Assembly (NCBI GenBank): GCA_963817035.1
Contig: CAWFMM010000003.1
Span: forward strand, 248,001 to 312,000
Length of the DNA stretch: 64,000 bases
Source of the DNA: AC-49 sp963817035
GTDB taxonomy: Bacteria > Actinomycetota > Thermoleophilia > Solirubrobacterales > Solirubrobacteraceae
Direction of reading: 5' to 3'
A program made the position numbers and the translations under genes. Positions 17,581 to 25,922 of the stretch are shown here, piece by piece. The notes beneath the pieces are model-generated. The model made no database searches and was not told where the DNA came from. It saw only the letters and a program-made list of their open reading frames with translations. Positions within the stretch are counted from its first letter, which is position 1. Each line of letters opens with the position of its first letter.

Positions 17581-17718
17581 TTGAACGCACAGCGTGCGGT
17601 CATCACCGGCCGCGGCCACACGATCCCGTCGCCCGGCGAGCCCTACAACGCGCGCCTCCACGCGTTCCTGATGCAGTGCGAGCTCCGTGCGCGCGCATCA
17701 AGGGGTCAGACCCCTTAG
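17581..17718 (+). pseudogene. Remnant of an alpha/beta-hydrolase C-terminus
   Basis: A 46-codon open frame reads RAVITGRGHTIPSPGEPYNA, then RLHAFLMQCE, before ending inside a REP-like palindrome. GxGHxIP...N..L..FL is the usual catalytic-His end of alpha/beta hydrolases. No nucleophile elbow or other parts of the fold are present upstream, where the secreted protein ends. This looks like a 3' stump left by deletion. Short matches like this can mislead. Confidence 0.4.
17700..17716. repeat. REP-like palindrome, copy 2
   Basis: AAGGGGTCAGACCCCTT, a perfect 8-bp-arm palindrome flanked by GCGCGC on both sides, giving an extended cruciform-capable element. It is preceded by GCATC as in copy 3. 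The whole stretch 17560-17942 is non-genic apart from the hydrolase stump and these repeats. Confidence 0.65.
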
Positions 17719-17755
17719 CGCGCTGCCACTCAACAAATCTCAGTCGGCGTGCATC

Positions 17756-17770
17756 AAGGGGTCTGACCCC
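17756..17770. repeat. REP-like palindrome, copy 3
   Basis: AAGGGGTCTGACCCC, 39 bp after copy 2 and preceded by the same GCATC. The right arm lacks the final TT. Confidence 0.6.
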
Positions 17771-17942
17771 CAACGGCGGCGGCGCGCCGGAGGGTGCAGG
17801 CCCTCGCTCCCGACCCGCTGCGGCGCCCTTACGATGGCTCAGCCGTATGGTCAGGCACGTTTGGAAGCCGCCCAATTTTCGTGGCTGAACCCGTCCTGGG
17901 ACCGGCGCTTGCGCCTTGACCGGCTGTATATGGTTCCCTCAG

Positions 17943-18539
17943 ATGACAGAGCAGATCGACGGACGCAGGCTGCGCTACCAGCATCGCCGCAGTGAGTTGC
18001 TCGAGGCGGTCGGTGAGTACGTCCTCGACCACGGGATCGCCAGTCTTTCGCTTCGTCGGGTCGCCAAGAACGTGGGCGTCAGCCACGCCACCCTGCAGCA
18101 CCACTTCGGCAGCAAGGAAGAGCTCGTTGACGAGATCGTCGACCACCTGCTCGGGCGTACGCTCGTCCCAGGGCCGGACCCGTCGCGGCTGCGCGACCTG
18201 TGGGCGGGCTGGACATCGCCGACCGGTCGGCGCGACATCCGCCTGTTCTTCGAGATCGTCGGCCAGAGCCTGTTCGACGAGCCCGGGTACGCCGGCACGG
18301 TGAAGCGCTCAATCGAGAATCGCACCTCGGCGCTTACGACAACCCTGATCGATCAGGGTTGTCCGTCCGAAGAGGCTCCGGCGATGGCGACACTTCAGAT
18401 CGCGGCGTTCCGCGGGCTACTGACGGACCTCCTCGTCACCGGAGACGATGAGCGCATCAGCGCGGCCTTCGATCTGCTGGTCGCGCACGCTCGCCGCCGT
18501 GTCATCGCCTGGAACCAGCCGTCCCTCGTGCCGGGCTGA
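17943..18539 (+). CDS. TetR-family transcriptional regulator
   Basis: 198 aa. The N-terminal TetR HTH is clear: RRSELLEAVGEYVLDHGIASLSLRRVAKNVGVSHATLQHHFGSKEELVDEI (landmarks ASLSLRRVA and SHATLQHHFGSKEEL). The C-terminal 130 residues form the usual helical ligand-binding and dimerization domain and contain one Cys (GCPSEE). ATG 17943 is chosen; the frame extends upstream to 17916, but those codons are not typical of the family. It is convergent with the SRPBCC gene, and no target is adjacent in divergent orientation, so the regulon is unknown. Confidence 0.88.
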   Translation: MTEQIDGRRLRYQHRRSELLEAVGEYVLDHGIASLSLRRVAKNVGVSHATLQHHFGSKEELVDEIVDHLLGRTLVPGPDPSRLRDLWAGWTSPTGRRDIRLFFEIVGQSLFDEPGYAGTVKRSIENRTSALTTTLIDQGCPSEEAPAMATLQIAAFRGLLTDLLVTGDDERISAAFDLLVAHARRRVIAWNQPSLVPG

Positions 18540-18592
18540 GCCAGTCGCCGGGTCCTTGAGGCCAACGGCCGGCGACCGCCGGGACGGGGCCC

Positions 18593-19036
18593 TCACGATG
18601 CTTCGACCGCCTGCTTGATCGCAGCGCCGAACTCGTCGGCGCCCTTGCGCGCGGACTTCAGCGCGAAGCCGACGATCAGCCTGCCCAAGCCATGGCCCGC
18701 GAGCTCGTTGAACAGGCGCACACGCGTCGTGGCGCCCTCGCTGCTGAGGTCGTAGCCACCGCTCGGCACGGTGACGACGTTCTTGGAGCGCTCGGTCCAG
18801 CGGATCTTCGTCGGCGCCTCGAACTCGGTCAGCTCGAACTCGCGCCTGGTCTTCATGCCGCCGTCCTTGACCGTGCTCGCGAACACCGTGCCGACACCGA
18901 CCGGACCGCCGGTGACCTTGCTGATCTCCTGAACCCGCGGGCTGAACGTCGGGTCGTTGGTCCCTTCGGCGAGGAACGCGAACACCGTCTCGATCGGGCG
19001 GTCGATGACGGTCGTTACTTCGAATCCGTTGTCCAT
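18593..19036 (-). CDS. SRPBCC-family (polyketide cyclase/START-like) protein
   Basis: 147 aa. It has the SRPBCC fold pattern: an initial strand with a proline turn (VTTVIDRPIETVFAFLAEGTNDPTF), a hydrophobic cavity wall (VGTVFASTV; TKIRWTER) and a long C-terminal helix (ALKSARKGADEFGAAIKQAV). Such small proteins bind hydrophobic ligands; no catalytic function can be assigned. ATG 19036. It stands alone, 20 bp downstream of the gene at 19057-19506 on the same strand, so both may share a transcript. Confidence 0.8.
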   Translation of the reverse strand: MDNGFEVTTVIDRPIETVFAFLAEGTNDPTFSPRVQEISKVTGGPVGVGTVFASTVKDGGMKTRREFELTEFEAPTKIRWTERSKNVVTVPSGGYDLSSEGATTRVRLFNELAGHGLGRLIVGFALKSARKGADEFGAAIKQAVEAS

Positions 19037-19056
19037 CGTGTGACCCTATCGGACAC

Positions 19057-19506
19057 TCAAACGCGCCCCTCGTGCAGCGCGCTCACGGTCTTGGCGACGC
19101 GGCGCGCGCGGGTCTCGGCGGCCTTCGCGCCCTCAATCGCGAGCACCAGCCGTCGCCGGTTGCTGTACGAGAGGCCGTCGAAGAACGTCTTGGCCTGCGC
19201 GTCACCGTCCAGCGCTGCCGCGAGATCCGGGGGCACGATCACCTCGCGCGGCTCGGTGTCGAGCTCGAGCATCACGTCGACCTCCTCGCCGGCCGCGACA
19301 CCGGCGCCGGCACGCACCGCGGCGCTGACCGGCACCATGAACACGCCGCCTCGGGACGCCACGGTCGAGCGGTAGCTGTAGCCGGCGATCGTCACCGTGA
19401 CGGCCGGCTTGCGGCTTGAACCGAGCTCGTCGACGACGGCCGCCGGGACCTCGATGCCGGTGGCCGACGTACCGGCGAGGATCAGGGTCGCGCTGAATGT
19501 GGGCAT
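19057..19506 (-). CDS. DUF1905/YdeI (OmdA)-type protein
   Basis: 149 aa. The N-terminal half (FSATLILAGTSATGIEVPAAVVDELG; AGYSYRSTVASRGGVFMVPVSAAVR) matches the DUF1905 barrel. The C-terminal part (VPPDLAAALDGDAQAKTFFDGLSYSNRRRLV, then EGAKAAETRARRVAKTVSAL) matches the YdeI/OmpD-associated helical domain, linked in other bacteria to peptide and bacteriocin tolerance. The biochemical role is unknown. ATG 19506 is chosen; the frame upstream of it is not family-like. The 255-bp stretch 19507-19761 behind it holds no gene I can support. Confidence 0.8.
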   Translation of the reverse strand: MPTFSATLILAGTSATGIEVPAAVVDELGSSRKPAVTVTIAGYSYRSTVASRGGVFMVPVSAAVRAGAGVAAGEEVDVMLELDTEPREVIVPPDLAAALDGDAQAKTFFDGLSYSNRRRLVLAIEGAKAAETRARRVAKTVSALHEGRV

Positions 19507-19761
19507 GACCGAGGACTTGTAACAGCCACGGCCGGGACGTGACGTAGCGGCGATGGAGATGCGCTTCACGAACTGCCATCGTCGCCGTCGGCAACACCGT
19601 GCAGACCGCGTTGGCGAATTCGCGACGGGTTGATCGTCGAGTGGCTGCGCGTGCCGGATCAAGAACCGCAGGGGACGCCGGCGTAGAGGGCGAGTCGGCC
19701 TTGCAGCCTCGGCTCGGCGGTGGCGGTCGCGCCGGTCCTGCGCCCCGGCGACGGAAGCCTC

Positions 19762-20037
19762 TCAGCCGGCGCGGGCGTAGCGCTCGGCGCTGCGGGCGCG
19801 GGCCTTGGCCGCCTCGATCTCGCGGTCCTTCGGCGGGGCGTTGGTCACGAGCTCTCCCAGGTAGCGCGTGGTCACCGCGGTGACGTCCTCGACCGCGCGG
19901 TCGAACGCCTCCTGGTTGGCCTTCGACGGCTTGGTGAACCCACCGACCTTGCGGACGAACTGGATCGCCGATGCGCGGACCTCATCGTCAGTGGCGGGCG
20001 GCTCGAAGTTGTGGAGTTGGCGGATGTTTCGGCACAT
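19762..20037 (-). CDS. DUF2277 family protein
   Basis: 91 aa and essentially full length. It begins MCRNIRQLHNFEPPATDDEV, the family signature, then IQFVRKVGGFTKPSKANQEAF, and ends with a basic Ala-rich helix containing PPKDREIEAAKARARS. The family is widespread in actinobacteria and has no known function; the Cys-Arg-Asn start and Lys/Arg content suggest nucleic-acid or metal contact, which is speculative. ATG 20037. It is divergent from exonuclease III with about 140 bp between starts. Confidence 0.85.
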   Translation of the reverse strand: MCRNIRQLHNFEPPATDDEVRASAIQFVRKVGGFTKPSKANQEAFDRAVEDVTAVTTRYLGELVTNAPPKDREIEAAKARARSAERYARAG

Positions 20038-20178
20038 CGACCGAGGGTAGCGTCAGTCGCGCAGTACGGCGAGGAAGTCGGGGCGAACGCGGCGGTTCGG
20101 TGATCCAGGTCCGCGAGACCAATTTGGCTATAGCTCCATGTTGTCTCTCGCGCAGTGATCGCTAGCGTGCGCGGCGCG

Positions 20179-20961
20179 ATGAAGCTCGTCACCTGGAACG
20201 TCAACTCGCTCGGTGCTCGCCTCCCCCGCGTGCTCGAGTTCCTGGCTGCGCACGAGCCCGACGTCGTGTTCCTGCAGGAGACGAAGTGCGACGACGACGG
20301 CTTCCCGTTCGCCGAGCTCGCCGATTCGGGCTACGACGCGGCGCATCACGGCAGCGGGCGCTGGGCCGGCGTCGGTGTGCTCGCCCGCCGCGGCCTCGGC
20401 CTGAGCGATGTCGTCGCCGGGCTGCCGGGCGAGGCCGCGCCCGAGGAGGCGCGCTGGATCGAGGCGACGGTCGCCGATGTTCGGGTGGCCAGCGCGTACG
20501 TGACCAACGGACGCGAGGTCGACAGCGCGTGGTTCGAGCAGAAGCTCGCGTTCCTCGATGCGATCGCGGCGCGCGCGGCCGCGCTCCGCAGCGGCGCCCC
20601 GCTCGTCATCGCCGGTGACTTCAATGTCACGCGCGACGATCGCGACGTCTATGACCCGGCCGCGTTCGCCGGCTCGACGCACGTGACCGCCGACGAGCGC
20701 TCGCGCCTCGAGCTGATCCTCGCCGACGGTGGCCTCGTCGACGCCTACCGCCACGTCCATCCGGACGCCCAGCAGTTCACCTGGTGGGACTACCGCCAGG
20801 GTCACTTCCACCGCGGGCTCGGGCTGCGGATCGACTACATCCTGGTCTCGGACTCGCTGGCCGGCGGGCTGGCCGAGTGCGCAATCGCCCGCGACTTCCG
20901 CAAGGGCACCAAGCCCTCCGACCACGCGCCGCTGATCGCCGAGGTCAGCGTTCGGGGATGA
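20179..20961 (+). CDS. xthA: Exodeoxyribonuclease III (AP endonuclease)
   Basis: 260 aa, the normal family length. It cuts DNA 5' to abasic sites and degrades one strand from 3' ends. Family motifs in order: KLVTWNVNSLGAR (metal-ligand Asn), FLQETKC (catalytic Glu), VASAYVTNG, VIAGDFNVT (catalytic Asp/Asn), LRIDYILVS and SDHAPL (catalytic Asp-His). ATG 20179 is chosen as the methionine directly before KLVTWN; the frame extends eight codons further up without family likeness. Its 3' end overlaps the convergent VapC gene by 17 bp. Confidence 0.93.
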   Translation: MKLVTWNVNSLGARLPRVLEFLAAHEPDVVFLQETKCDDDGFPFAELADSGYDAAHHGSGRWAGVGVLARRGLGLSDVVAGLPGEAAPEEARWIEATVADVRVASAYVTNGREVDSAWFEQKLAFLDAIAARAAALRSGAPLVIAGDFNVTRDDRDVYDPAAFAGSTHVTADERSRLELILADGGLVDAYRHVHPDAQQFTWWDYRQGHFHRGLGLRIDYILVSDSLAGGLAECAIARDFRKGTKPSDHAPLIAEVSVRG

Positions 20962-21376
20962 GCCGCATGCCTTCGAACGGATTTTCGACCCGGACCCCCG
21001 CGTAGTTCTGGCCAGAGTCGAGGTCTTCGGAGAGGACCACATCACAGCCCAACGAGCGGCCCGCTTCGATGATCGCGGCATCCCAATAAGAGATCTGGAA
21101 GCGCTGATGAGTGACCAGCGCCGCGCCCATCACGTCGGTTGTGACCTCCTGAACCGGGAATCGCATGAACGACTCGACAAGTTTGGTGGCGTGGCCCTGA
21201 CTCAAGGGATCGGAGCGACTGGCCCGCGTCGCCTGCACGTAGAACTCTTGCAGCACCTGTACCGAAAGCCCGAGGTCCCGGGCCGCAAGGATCTCGTTGG
21301 CCCGCTCTGCCTTGTCCTGCTCGCCCGGCTCTCGTGAGACTGCGTACAGCAGTACGTTGGTGTCAACGAACCGCAC
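20945..21376 (-). CDS. PIN-domain RNase toxin (VapC-like)
   Basis: 143 aa. The four acidic PIN residues are in place: Asp5 in RFVDTNVLLYA, Glu in LQEFYVQATR (about 62), Asp in YWDAAIIEAG (about 100) and Asp in VVLSEDLDSGQ (about 117). VapC toxins cut specific tRNAs or rRNA when freed from their antitoxin. It overlaps the upstream antitoxin gene by 14 bp, the usual arrangement, and runs 17 bp into the convergent xthA 3' end. All active-site residues are present, so it is probably functional. Confidence 0.9.
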   Translation of the reverse strand: MRFVDTNVLLYAVSREPGEQDKAERANEILAARDLGLSVQVLQEFYVQATRASRSDPLSQGHATKLVESFMRFPVQEVTTDVMGAALVTHQRFQISYWDAAIIEAGRSLGCDVVLSEDLDSGQNYAGVRVENPFEGMRLIPER

Positions 21377-21602
21377 GATCGTGCACCTCGTCGCGGTCGA
21401 GACGATCGCCGGCGCGAAACTGCTTGATCCTGGCCTGGATCTGCCGTTGCTGGGCTTCGAGTCGGTTGAACTCTGCCTCGCTGGCCGAGAGCGAACGCAG
21501 GTACTCGCCGACCAGCGCGCTCACCGAACTACCACGCTCCGCGGCACGGATCCGGGCGTCTCGGTAGACGTCGTCAGGCACGGTGACCGTGATGTTCTTC
21601 AC
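21363..21602 (-). CDS. Ribbon-helix-helix antitoxin (VapB/CopG-like)
   Basis: 79 aa. The N-terminal ribbon-helix-helix (KNITVTVPDDVYRDARIRAA, then RGSSVSALVGEYLRSL) binds operator DNA; the charged C-terminal helix (EAEFNRLEAQQRQIQARIKQ) is the probable toxin-neutralising arm. GTG start at 21602. Tandem 8-bp repeats directly before the start (21611-21626) are the likely autoregulatory operator. It is cotranscribed with the overlapping PIN toxin. Confidence 0.87.
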   Translation of the reverse strand: MKNITVTVPDDVYRDARIRAAERGSSVSALVGEYLRSLSASEAEFNRLEAQQRQIQARIKQFRAGDRLDRDEVHDRAVR

Positions 21603-21609
21603 GAGAGAA

Positions 21610-21626
21610 TGATATCACAATATCAC
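21610..21626. promoter_or_regulatory. Tandem operator of the VapBC-like pair
   Basis: Two adjacent 8-mers, GATATCAC (21611-21618) and AATATCAC (21619-21626), in AT-rich sequence that stands out from the GC-rich surroundings, eight bases upstream of the antitoxin GTG. Ribbon-helix-helix antitoxins bind such paired repeats. The role is inferred. Confidence 0.5.
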
Positions 21627-21647
21627 GGAAACTGTGTGCCACAGCCT

Positions 21648-23738
21648 TCAGCCCAACGTGGCCAGCACGATCGGCGTAACCGCTGACGCCCCGGCGCCGC
21701 GGAGCTGGCCGCCGACCATGGCCAATGTCCAGCCCGAGAGGCGGCGGTCGTCAAGGAGGACGCCGCCGCCGGGCGAGGGCGTCGCGGTGATCGAGAAGGC
21801 GCCACGGACGTTGGCGGCCTGCTGGACCGCATTGGCGAGCTCGCGCTGGGGCGGGCGCGGTTGCGTACGCGCGACCAGGTCGAGGCAGGGAACACCGAGC
21901 TCGGCGGCGAGGCGCGGCGCGAGGTCGTCGAGGACCGCGCCAAGCGCCACCGACGGGACGCGGGTGACCCACGCGGCCGGGGCGCCCGCACCGCGCACGA
22001 TGTCGGCCAGCGCGGTGACGATCTCATCGTCCATGCGCCCGGCGCGCAGCCCACGCTCGATCGCCGGCCACCAGCCGCCGTCGCCGATCCGCGCCAGCGC
22101 CCAGCCGGGCTCGGTGCGCATCCCCTCCGCGATCTTGCGCATCGTGCCGCCGGCGTCGGGCGCCATCTTGCGAACATCGAGCTCGAGCGGCCGCGCGCGC
22201 AGGTGGCGCTGGGCGATCTCGACGAGGCGTTCGTCAGGCGGCGTGGCGAACCGCGGCTCGGTGCAGACCGAACAGCGCCCGCAGATGCTGTCCCCACCCA
22301 CCCCAGGATCGTCGAGCTCGGCCTGCAGCGCCCGCATCAGACAGCGCCCGTCGATGCCGTAGGCGGCCATCGCCGTCTGCTCGGCGCGGCGCAGCTTCGT
22401 GACCTGGGCGTAGCGCTCGCCGTCGTAGGTCCAATCGCTGTTCGGCACGACGCACCACTTCGTCCCGGCGCGCGTCACGGCGCCCTCGACGTCGAGGATC
22501 TTCAACATCGCCTCGATCCGCGTCGCGCCGAGGTTGACGACACCCATCAGCTCGCGCGTCGTTCGCCCATCGCCGCCGGACGCGCGCAGCTCGTCGAGCA
22601 CCGCAGTGACGCGCTCGAGCGACGGGAACGCCTGCTCGATGAAGAAGTCCTGGATGTCGCGATCCTCGCCACCGCGGAGCAGGACGACGTCTGCATGATC
22701 GACTCCGCGCCCCGCGCGGCCAACCTGCTGGTAGTAGGAGACGACCGACCCCGGCGCCTGGAAGTGCACGACGAATGTCAGGTCGGCCTTGTCGTAGCCC
22801 ATGCCGAGCGCGCTCGTGGCGACGACCGCCTTGACGTCGTTGGCGAGCAGCCGCTCCTCGGTCGCGATCCGCTGGGCGGTGTCCTGCTCACCGCTGTAGG
22901 CCAACGCGGGGATGTCGTTGGCGGTCAGGAACGTCGCGACCTGCTCGGCGTCGCGCTTGGTCAACGTGTAGACGATGCCCGAGCCCTGGAGCTTGGGCAG
23001 GTTCTCGACGAGCCACGCGAGGCGCTCGGCGGGGCGGCGCAGCTCGAGCGCCTCGAGGCGCAGGCTGGTGCGGGCGAGCGGTCCACGGTAGGAACGCAGT
23101 TCGTCGGTGGCGCTGGAACCAAGCTGCTCGAGCACGTCGGCGACGACGCGGTCGTTCGCGGTGGCCGTCGTACCGAGCACGGCGACCTCGGGGGCGAGCG
23201 CGTCGAGCATGTCGCGCACGCGTCGGTAGTCGGGGCGGAAGTCGTGGCCCCAGTCGGAGATGCAGTGCGCCTCGTCGATCACCAGCAGGCCGACCGAGGC
23301 GGCGAACAGCGGCAGCATGTCGTCGCGAAAGCGCGGATTGTTGAGCCGCTCGGGGCTGATCAGGAGGAGATCGATCGTGTTGGCGGCGAGCTCCTCACGG
23401 ACACTGTCCCACTCGTCGCGGTTGGTCGAGTTGATCGTGTGAGCCCGAAGGCCGAGGCGCTGCGCGGCGGCGATCTGGTTGCGCATCAGGGCGAGCAACG
23501 GGCTGACGATCAGGGTCGGCCCGGCGTTGGCGTCTCTCAGCAGCGCGGTTGCGACGAAGTAGACGGCGGACTTCCCCCAGCCGGTGCGCTGGACGCAGAG
23601 CACACGCGCGCGATCGACGACGAGATCGGCGATCGCCTCGAGCTGATCCGGGCGAAAGTCCGAATGCGGGTCGGCGGTGAGGGTGCGCAGCCGGGCGAGG
23701 GCCTGGGTGGCGAAGGTGTCGGAGACGGTGGCGGACAT
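21648..23738 (-). CDS. RecQ-like DNA helicase with C-terminal phosphoribosyltransferase-like domain
   Basis: 696 aa from ATG 23738; longer in-frame starts exist (for example 23762) and the choice is not certain. Helicase domain 1 has motif 0 FRPDQLEAI, Walker A QRTGWGKSAVYF, DEAH box VIDEAHCISDWGHDFRPDY and motif III LGTTAT; domain 2 has VQQ-type QVGRAGRG (motif VI). A zinc-type cluster ICGRCSVC follows at about 515. The last 130 residues (RVPSVALGAVLDDLAPRLA; LANAVQQAANVRGAF; GGGVLLDDRRLSGWTLAMVG) look like a ComF-type phosphoribosyltransferase fold with its PRPP loop. This combination is unlike E. coli RecQ, which ends in RQC and HRDC domains. Confidence 0.88.
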   Translation of the reverse strand: MSATVSDTFATQALARLRTLTADPHSDFRPDQLEAIADLVVDRARVLCVQRTGWGKSAVYFVATALLRDANAGPTLIVSPLLALMRNQIAAAQRLGLRAHTINSTNRDEWDSVREELAANTIDLLLISPERLNNPRFRDDMLPLFAASVGLLVIDEAHCISDWGHDFRPDYRRVRDMLDALAPEVAVLGTTATANDRVVADVLEQLGSSATDELRSYRGPLARTSLRLEALELRRPAERLAWLVENLPKLQGSGIVYTLTKRDAEQVATFLTANDIPALAYSGEQDTAQRIATEERLLANDVKAVVATSALGMGYDKADLTFVVHFQAPGSVVSYYQQVGRAGRGVDHADVVLLRGGEDRDIQDFFIEQAFPSLERVTAVLDELRASGGDGRTTRELMGVVNLGATRIEAMLKILDVEGAVTRAGTKWCVVPNSDWTYDGERYAQVTKLRRAEQTAMAAYGIDGRCLMRALQAELDDPGVGGDSICGRCSVCTEPRFATPPDERLVEIAQRHLRARPLELDVRKMAPDAGGTMRKIAEGMRTEPGWALARIGDGGWWPAIERGLRAGRMDDEIVTALADIVRGAGAPAAWVTRVPSVALGAVLDDLAPRLAAELGVPCLDLVARTQPRPPQRELANAVQQAANVRGAFSITATPSPGGGVLLDDRRLSGWTLAMVGGQLRGAGASAVTPIVLATLG

Positions 23739-23789
23739 GTGGTCGTGCCATCGTCGCAGCATCTCAGACGTGCGGAGGCATCTCTCAGC

Positions 23790-24219
23790 CATTCCGACAC
23801 GAGGCACCCAGCGGGCCTGCCTGCGCCGCCGGCGGCCGGCCAGAAGCTGACCTGCGATTCCGGCAGCTGGGGCGGTCACCGTCGTCGCGACCAAGCCCGC
23901 GGTCTTCGCCCGCCACGACGCGCTGCTGCACTTCTTCCTTCAGCCGCCGGTCGTCACGCTCGACCCGGCGTCCAGCTCGACCGCCCGGTGCTCGACCGGG
24001 ATCTGGGACCACTTCCCGACCACGTTCCGTTTCGACTGGTACGCCGGCCACAAGTCCTCCGCCGCGAGGCCGCAGGCCGGCAAGCGGATCGTCAGCCACC
24101 GCTCGAGCTATCGCCTGAGGGCGATCGACGCCAAGCGCTGGCTGACCTGCCGCGTCATCGCCTACAACGCCGCCGGCCACACGATCGCGTTCAGCACCCA
24201 GGTCAACGGCCACGCCTGA
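23790..24219 (+). pseudogene. Broken Ig-like-repeat surface protein
   Basis: Two parts of a secreted Ig-like repeat protein lie in different frames. Around 23823-23878 one frame reads PAPPAAGQKLTCDSGSWGG. From 23851 a second frame, with no start codon, runs to TGA 24217-24219 and contains ARCSTGIWDHFPTTFRFDWY and later WLTCRVIAYNAAGHTIAFST. The C...W...C pattern with TCRV.A.NAAG is typical of bacterial surface Ig-like domains. Frameshift, missing middle and absent start mark it as decayed. It occupies the gap between the helicase and the RTX gene. Confidence 0.55.
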
Positions 24220-24224
24220 GCCCG

Positions 24225-25805
24225 TCAGGCAGGCCGGCGGCCACCGATCAGCGTCACCGAGCGCAGCGACGTGCGCGTGTGCAGCGCCGCATCGGTGGTG
24301 ACGATCGCGATCAGCGAGGGAACGCGGGCCTTCGGAAGGAACTCGCCGGCGAGGCCGAACGACAGCCCCGGCAGCTTGATCGTGCGCGTGGTCCCGGCCG
24401 CCACGACGACGGGGTCGGCGTGGAACGGAACGTCGGAGCGGCGCTCCGTGCGCAGGTAGACCGCAAGCGTGACGGTGCAGCCCGCCGCCCCCGCGGCCCG
24501 CGGGCACGAGACCGGCACCTTGAGCAGCGGGAAGCGGCCCTCGCGCACCGTGGTCAGGAACGTCGTCAATGTCTTCGCCTTCGTCGTGGCGGCCACGGCG
24601 GCACGCGGCGACGTGTCGCCGCGCGTGTACCGTTCGCAGGCGAACACGTAGTCGAGCCAGTCGACCGTCGCCCGATCACGACCGGGTCCACAGTTCAGGT
24701 CGTCGCGACTGCCGTCGCGCGAGCTGAACGTGTCGTCGCCGAGGCCGCCGATCAGCTGGTCGAAGCCGCCGCGGTCGCTCAGCCTGTCGTTACCGGCGCC
24801 GCCGTCGAGCTTCTGATCGCCGTCGCCGCCGGTCAGCGTGTCGTTGCCGGCGCCGCCGGTCACGTCGGACTCGCCGATCAGCGTCACGGAGTCGCTGCCC
24901 GCGCCCGCGACCACGTGCGCCGGGCCGCCGCGGAAGCGGTCGTTGCCGTCGCCGAGATCGAAGTCGCCGCCTGCATCACCCGAGCAGACCATCTCGCGCA
25001 GGTCGCCGTCGGTCGTGTGGTCGCAGCCGGTCGAGGCGACGAGGCCCCGCTCGTCGCGCACCAGCGTGTCCATCGTCGCCGGACGGCTGGTGACAGTCAG
25101 GTCGTTGGCGACCCCCGGCAGGGCGGTGAAGTTGATCCCTTCCAGGAAGCCGCCGACACTCAGCGCCGGCCGCGTCACGTTCTCGCAGCCGGTCGCCGCC
25201 TCGGCGGCGATCTTGCCGATCGCCGGATCGACGCTGGCGCTGTCGTTGCCGGCGCCGCAGTCGACCAGGTCGCCGAAGCCGCCGTCGGCCGCGTTGATCG
25301 TGTCGTCGCCCGCGGCGCCGTTGATCGTGTCGTCGCCCGATCCACCGTCGAGTGCGTCGGGCCCGTTGGCGCCCTGCAGGACATCGGCGCCCGGCCCGCC
25401 GGTCAGCGTCGAGCCCGCGTTCATCGCCTTGAGCTGGTCGGCGCCCGGGCCCCCGTCGACGGCGATCGGGAGGTCGAGCCCGGTCGACGCCGACGCCGAC
25501 TGCGCGTCGTCGCCATCACCGAGCGTGACGGAGATCCGAGCGACACCGATCCGCGGGCACGCGACCTCGTTGCTCGAGTCCAGCGCACAGCCGGGCCCGG
25601 CGCTCAGCGCGTTGCCCGAGTCGCGCAGGTAGATGCCCGCCGCCTGGATCGCGACCGACACGGTGTTGCGCTCGCCCGCGGCCGCGGTGAAGACGATCGT
25701 GTCGCCCTGCAACCCGGCCGTGGACGCCGACGCGGGTGCGGCAACCGCAAGCAGCCCGGCGACCGCGAGGGTCGCGGCGAACCAAGGCTTCCGAGCCCGT
25801 GCCAT
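24225..25805 (-). CDS. Secreted RTX-like calcium-binding repeat protein
   Basis: 526 aa. Signal peptide (KPWFAATLAVAGLLAVAAPA, cleavage after ASA near 28), then a beta-rich domain, then repeated GGxGxDxL/I nonapeptides (for example LTGGPGADVLQGANGPDAL, DGGSGDDTINGAAGDDTI; a second block near 300-350). Such repeats form calcium-stabilised parallel beta rolls in secreted proteins. The C-terminus (VPVSCPRAAGAAGCTVTLAV, then VVVAAGTTRTIKLPG) is a two-Cys beta domain seen in two other proteins of this window. There is no catalytic motif; it is probably a surface or matrix protein. ATG 25805. Confidence 0.82.
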   Translation of the reverse strand: MARARKPWFAATLAVAGLLAVAAPASASTAGLQGDTIVFTAAAGERNTVSVAIQAAGIYLRDSGNALSAGPGCALDSSNEVACPRIGVARISVTLGDGDDAQSASASTGLDLPIAVDGGPGADQLKAMNAGSTLTGGPGADVLQGANGPDALDGGSGDDTINGAAGDDTINAADGGFGDLVDCGAGNDSASVDPAIGKIAAEAATGCENVTRPALSVGGFLEGINFTALPGVANDLTVTSRPATMDTLVRDERGLVASTGCDHTTDGDLREMVCSGDAGGDFDLGDGNDRFRGGPAHVVAGAGSDSVTLIGESDVTGGAGNDTLTGGDGDQKLDGGAGNDRLSDRGGFDQLIGGLGDDTFSSRDGSRDDLNCGPGRDRATVDWLDYVFACERYTRGDTSPRAAVAATTKAKTLTTFLTTVREGRFPLLKVPVSCPRAAGAAGCTVTLAVYLRTERRSDVPFHADPVVVAAGTTRTIKLPGLSFGLAGEFLPKARVPSLIAIVTTDAALHTRTSLRSVTLIGGRRPA

Positions 25806-25922
25806 CGGCGCACTCTACGGCCCCACGATGCGCACACCGTCCCGTCCACCCCGACGACGGTTGATTCGACACCTCGTCAATAACCGGCGCAAGATCGCAA
25901 AGGTCTGCCTTAGACTCCTTTG

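Noticed and set aside
19507..19761. Possible gene in the gap between two small minus-strand genes
   Set aside because: No frame here has a plausible start, ribosome-binding site or recognisable sequence.
21861..25883. 1340-aa open frame on the plus strand
   Set aside because: It is antisense to the RecQ and RTX genes. Only the short stretch PAAGQKLTCDSGSWGG within it looks real, and that is reported as part of the broken Ig-like gene.
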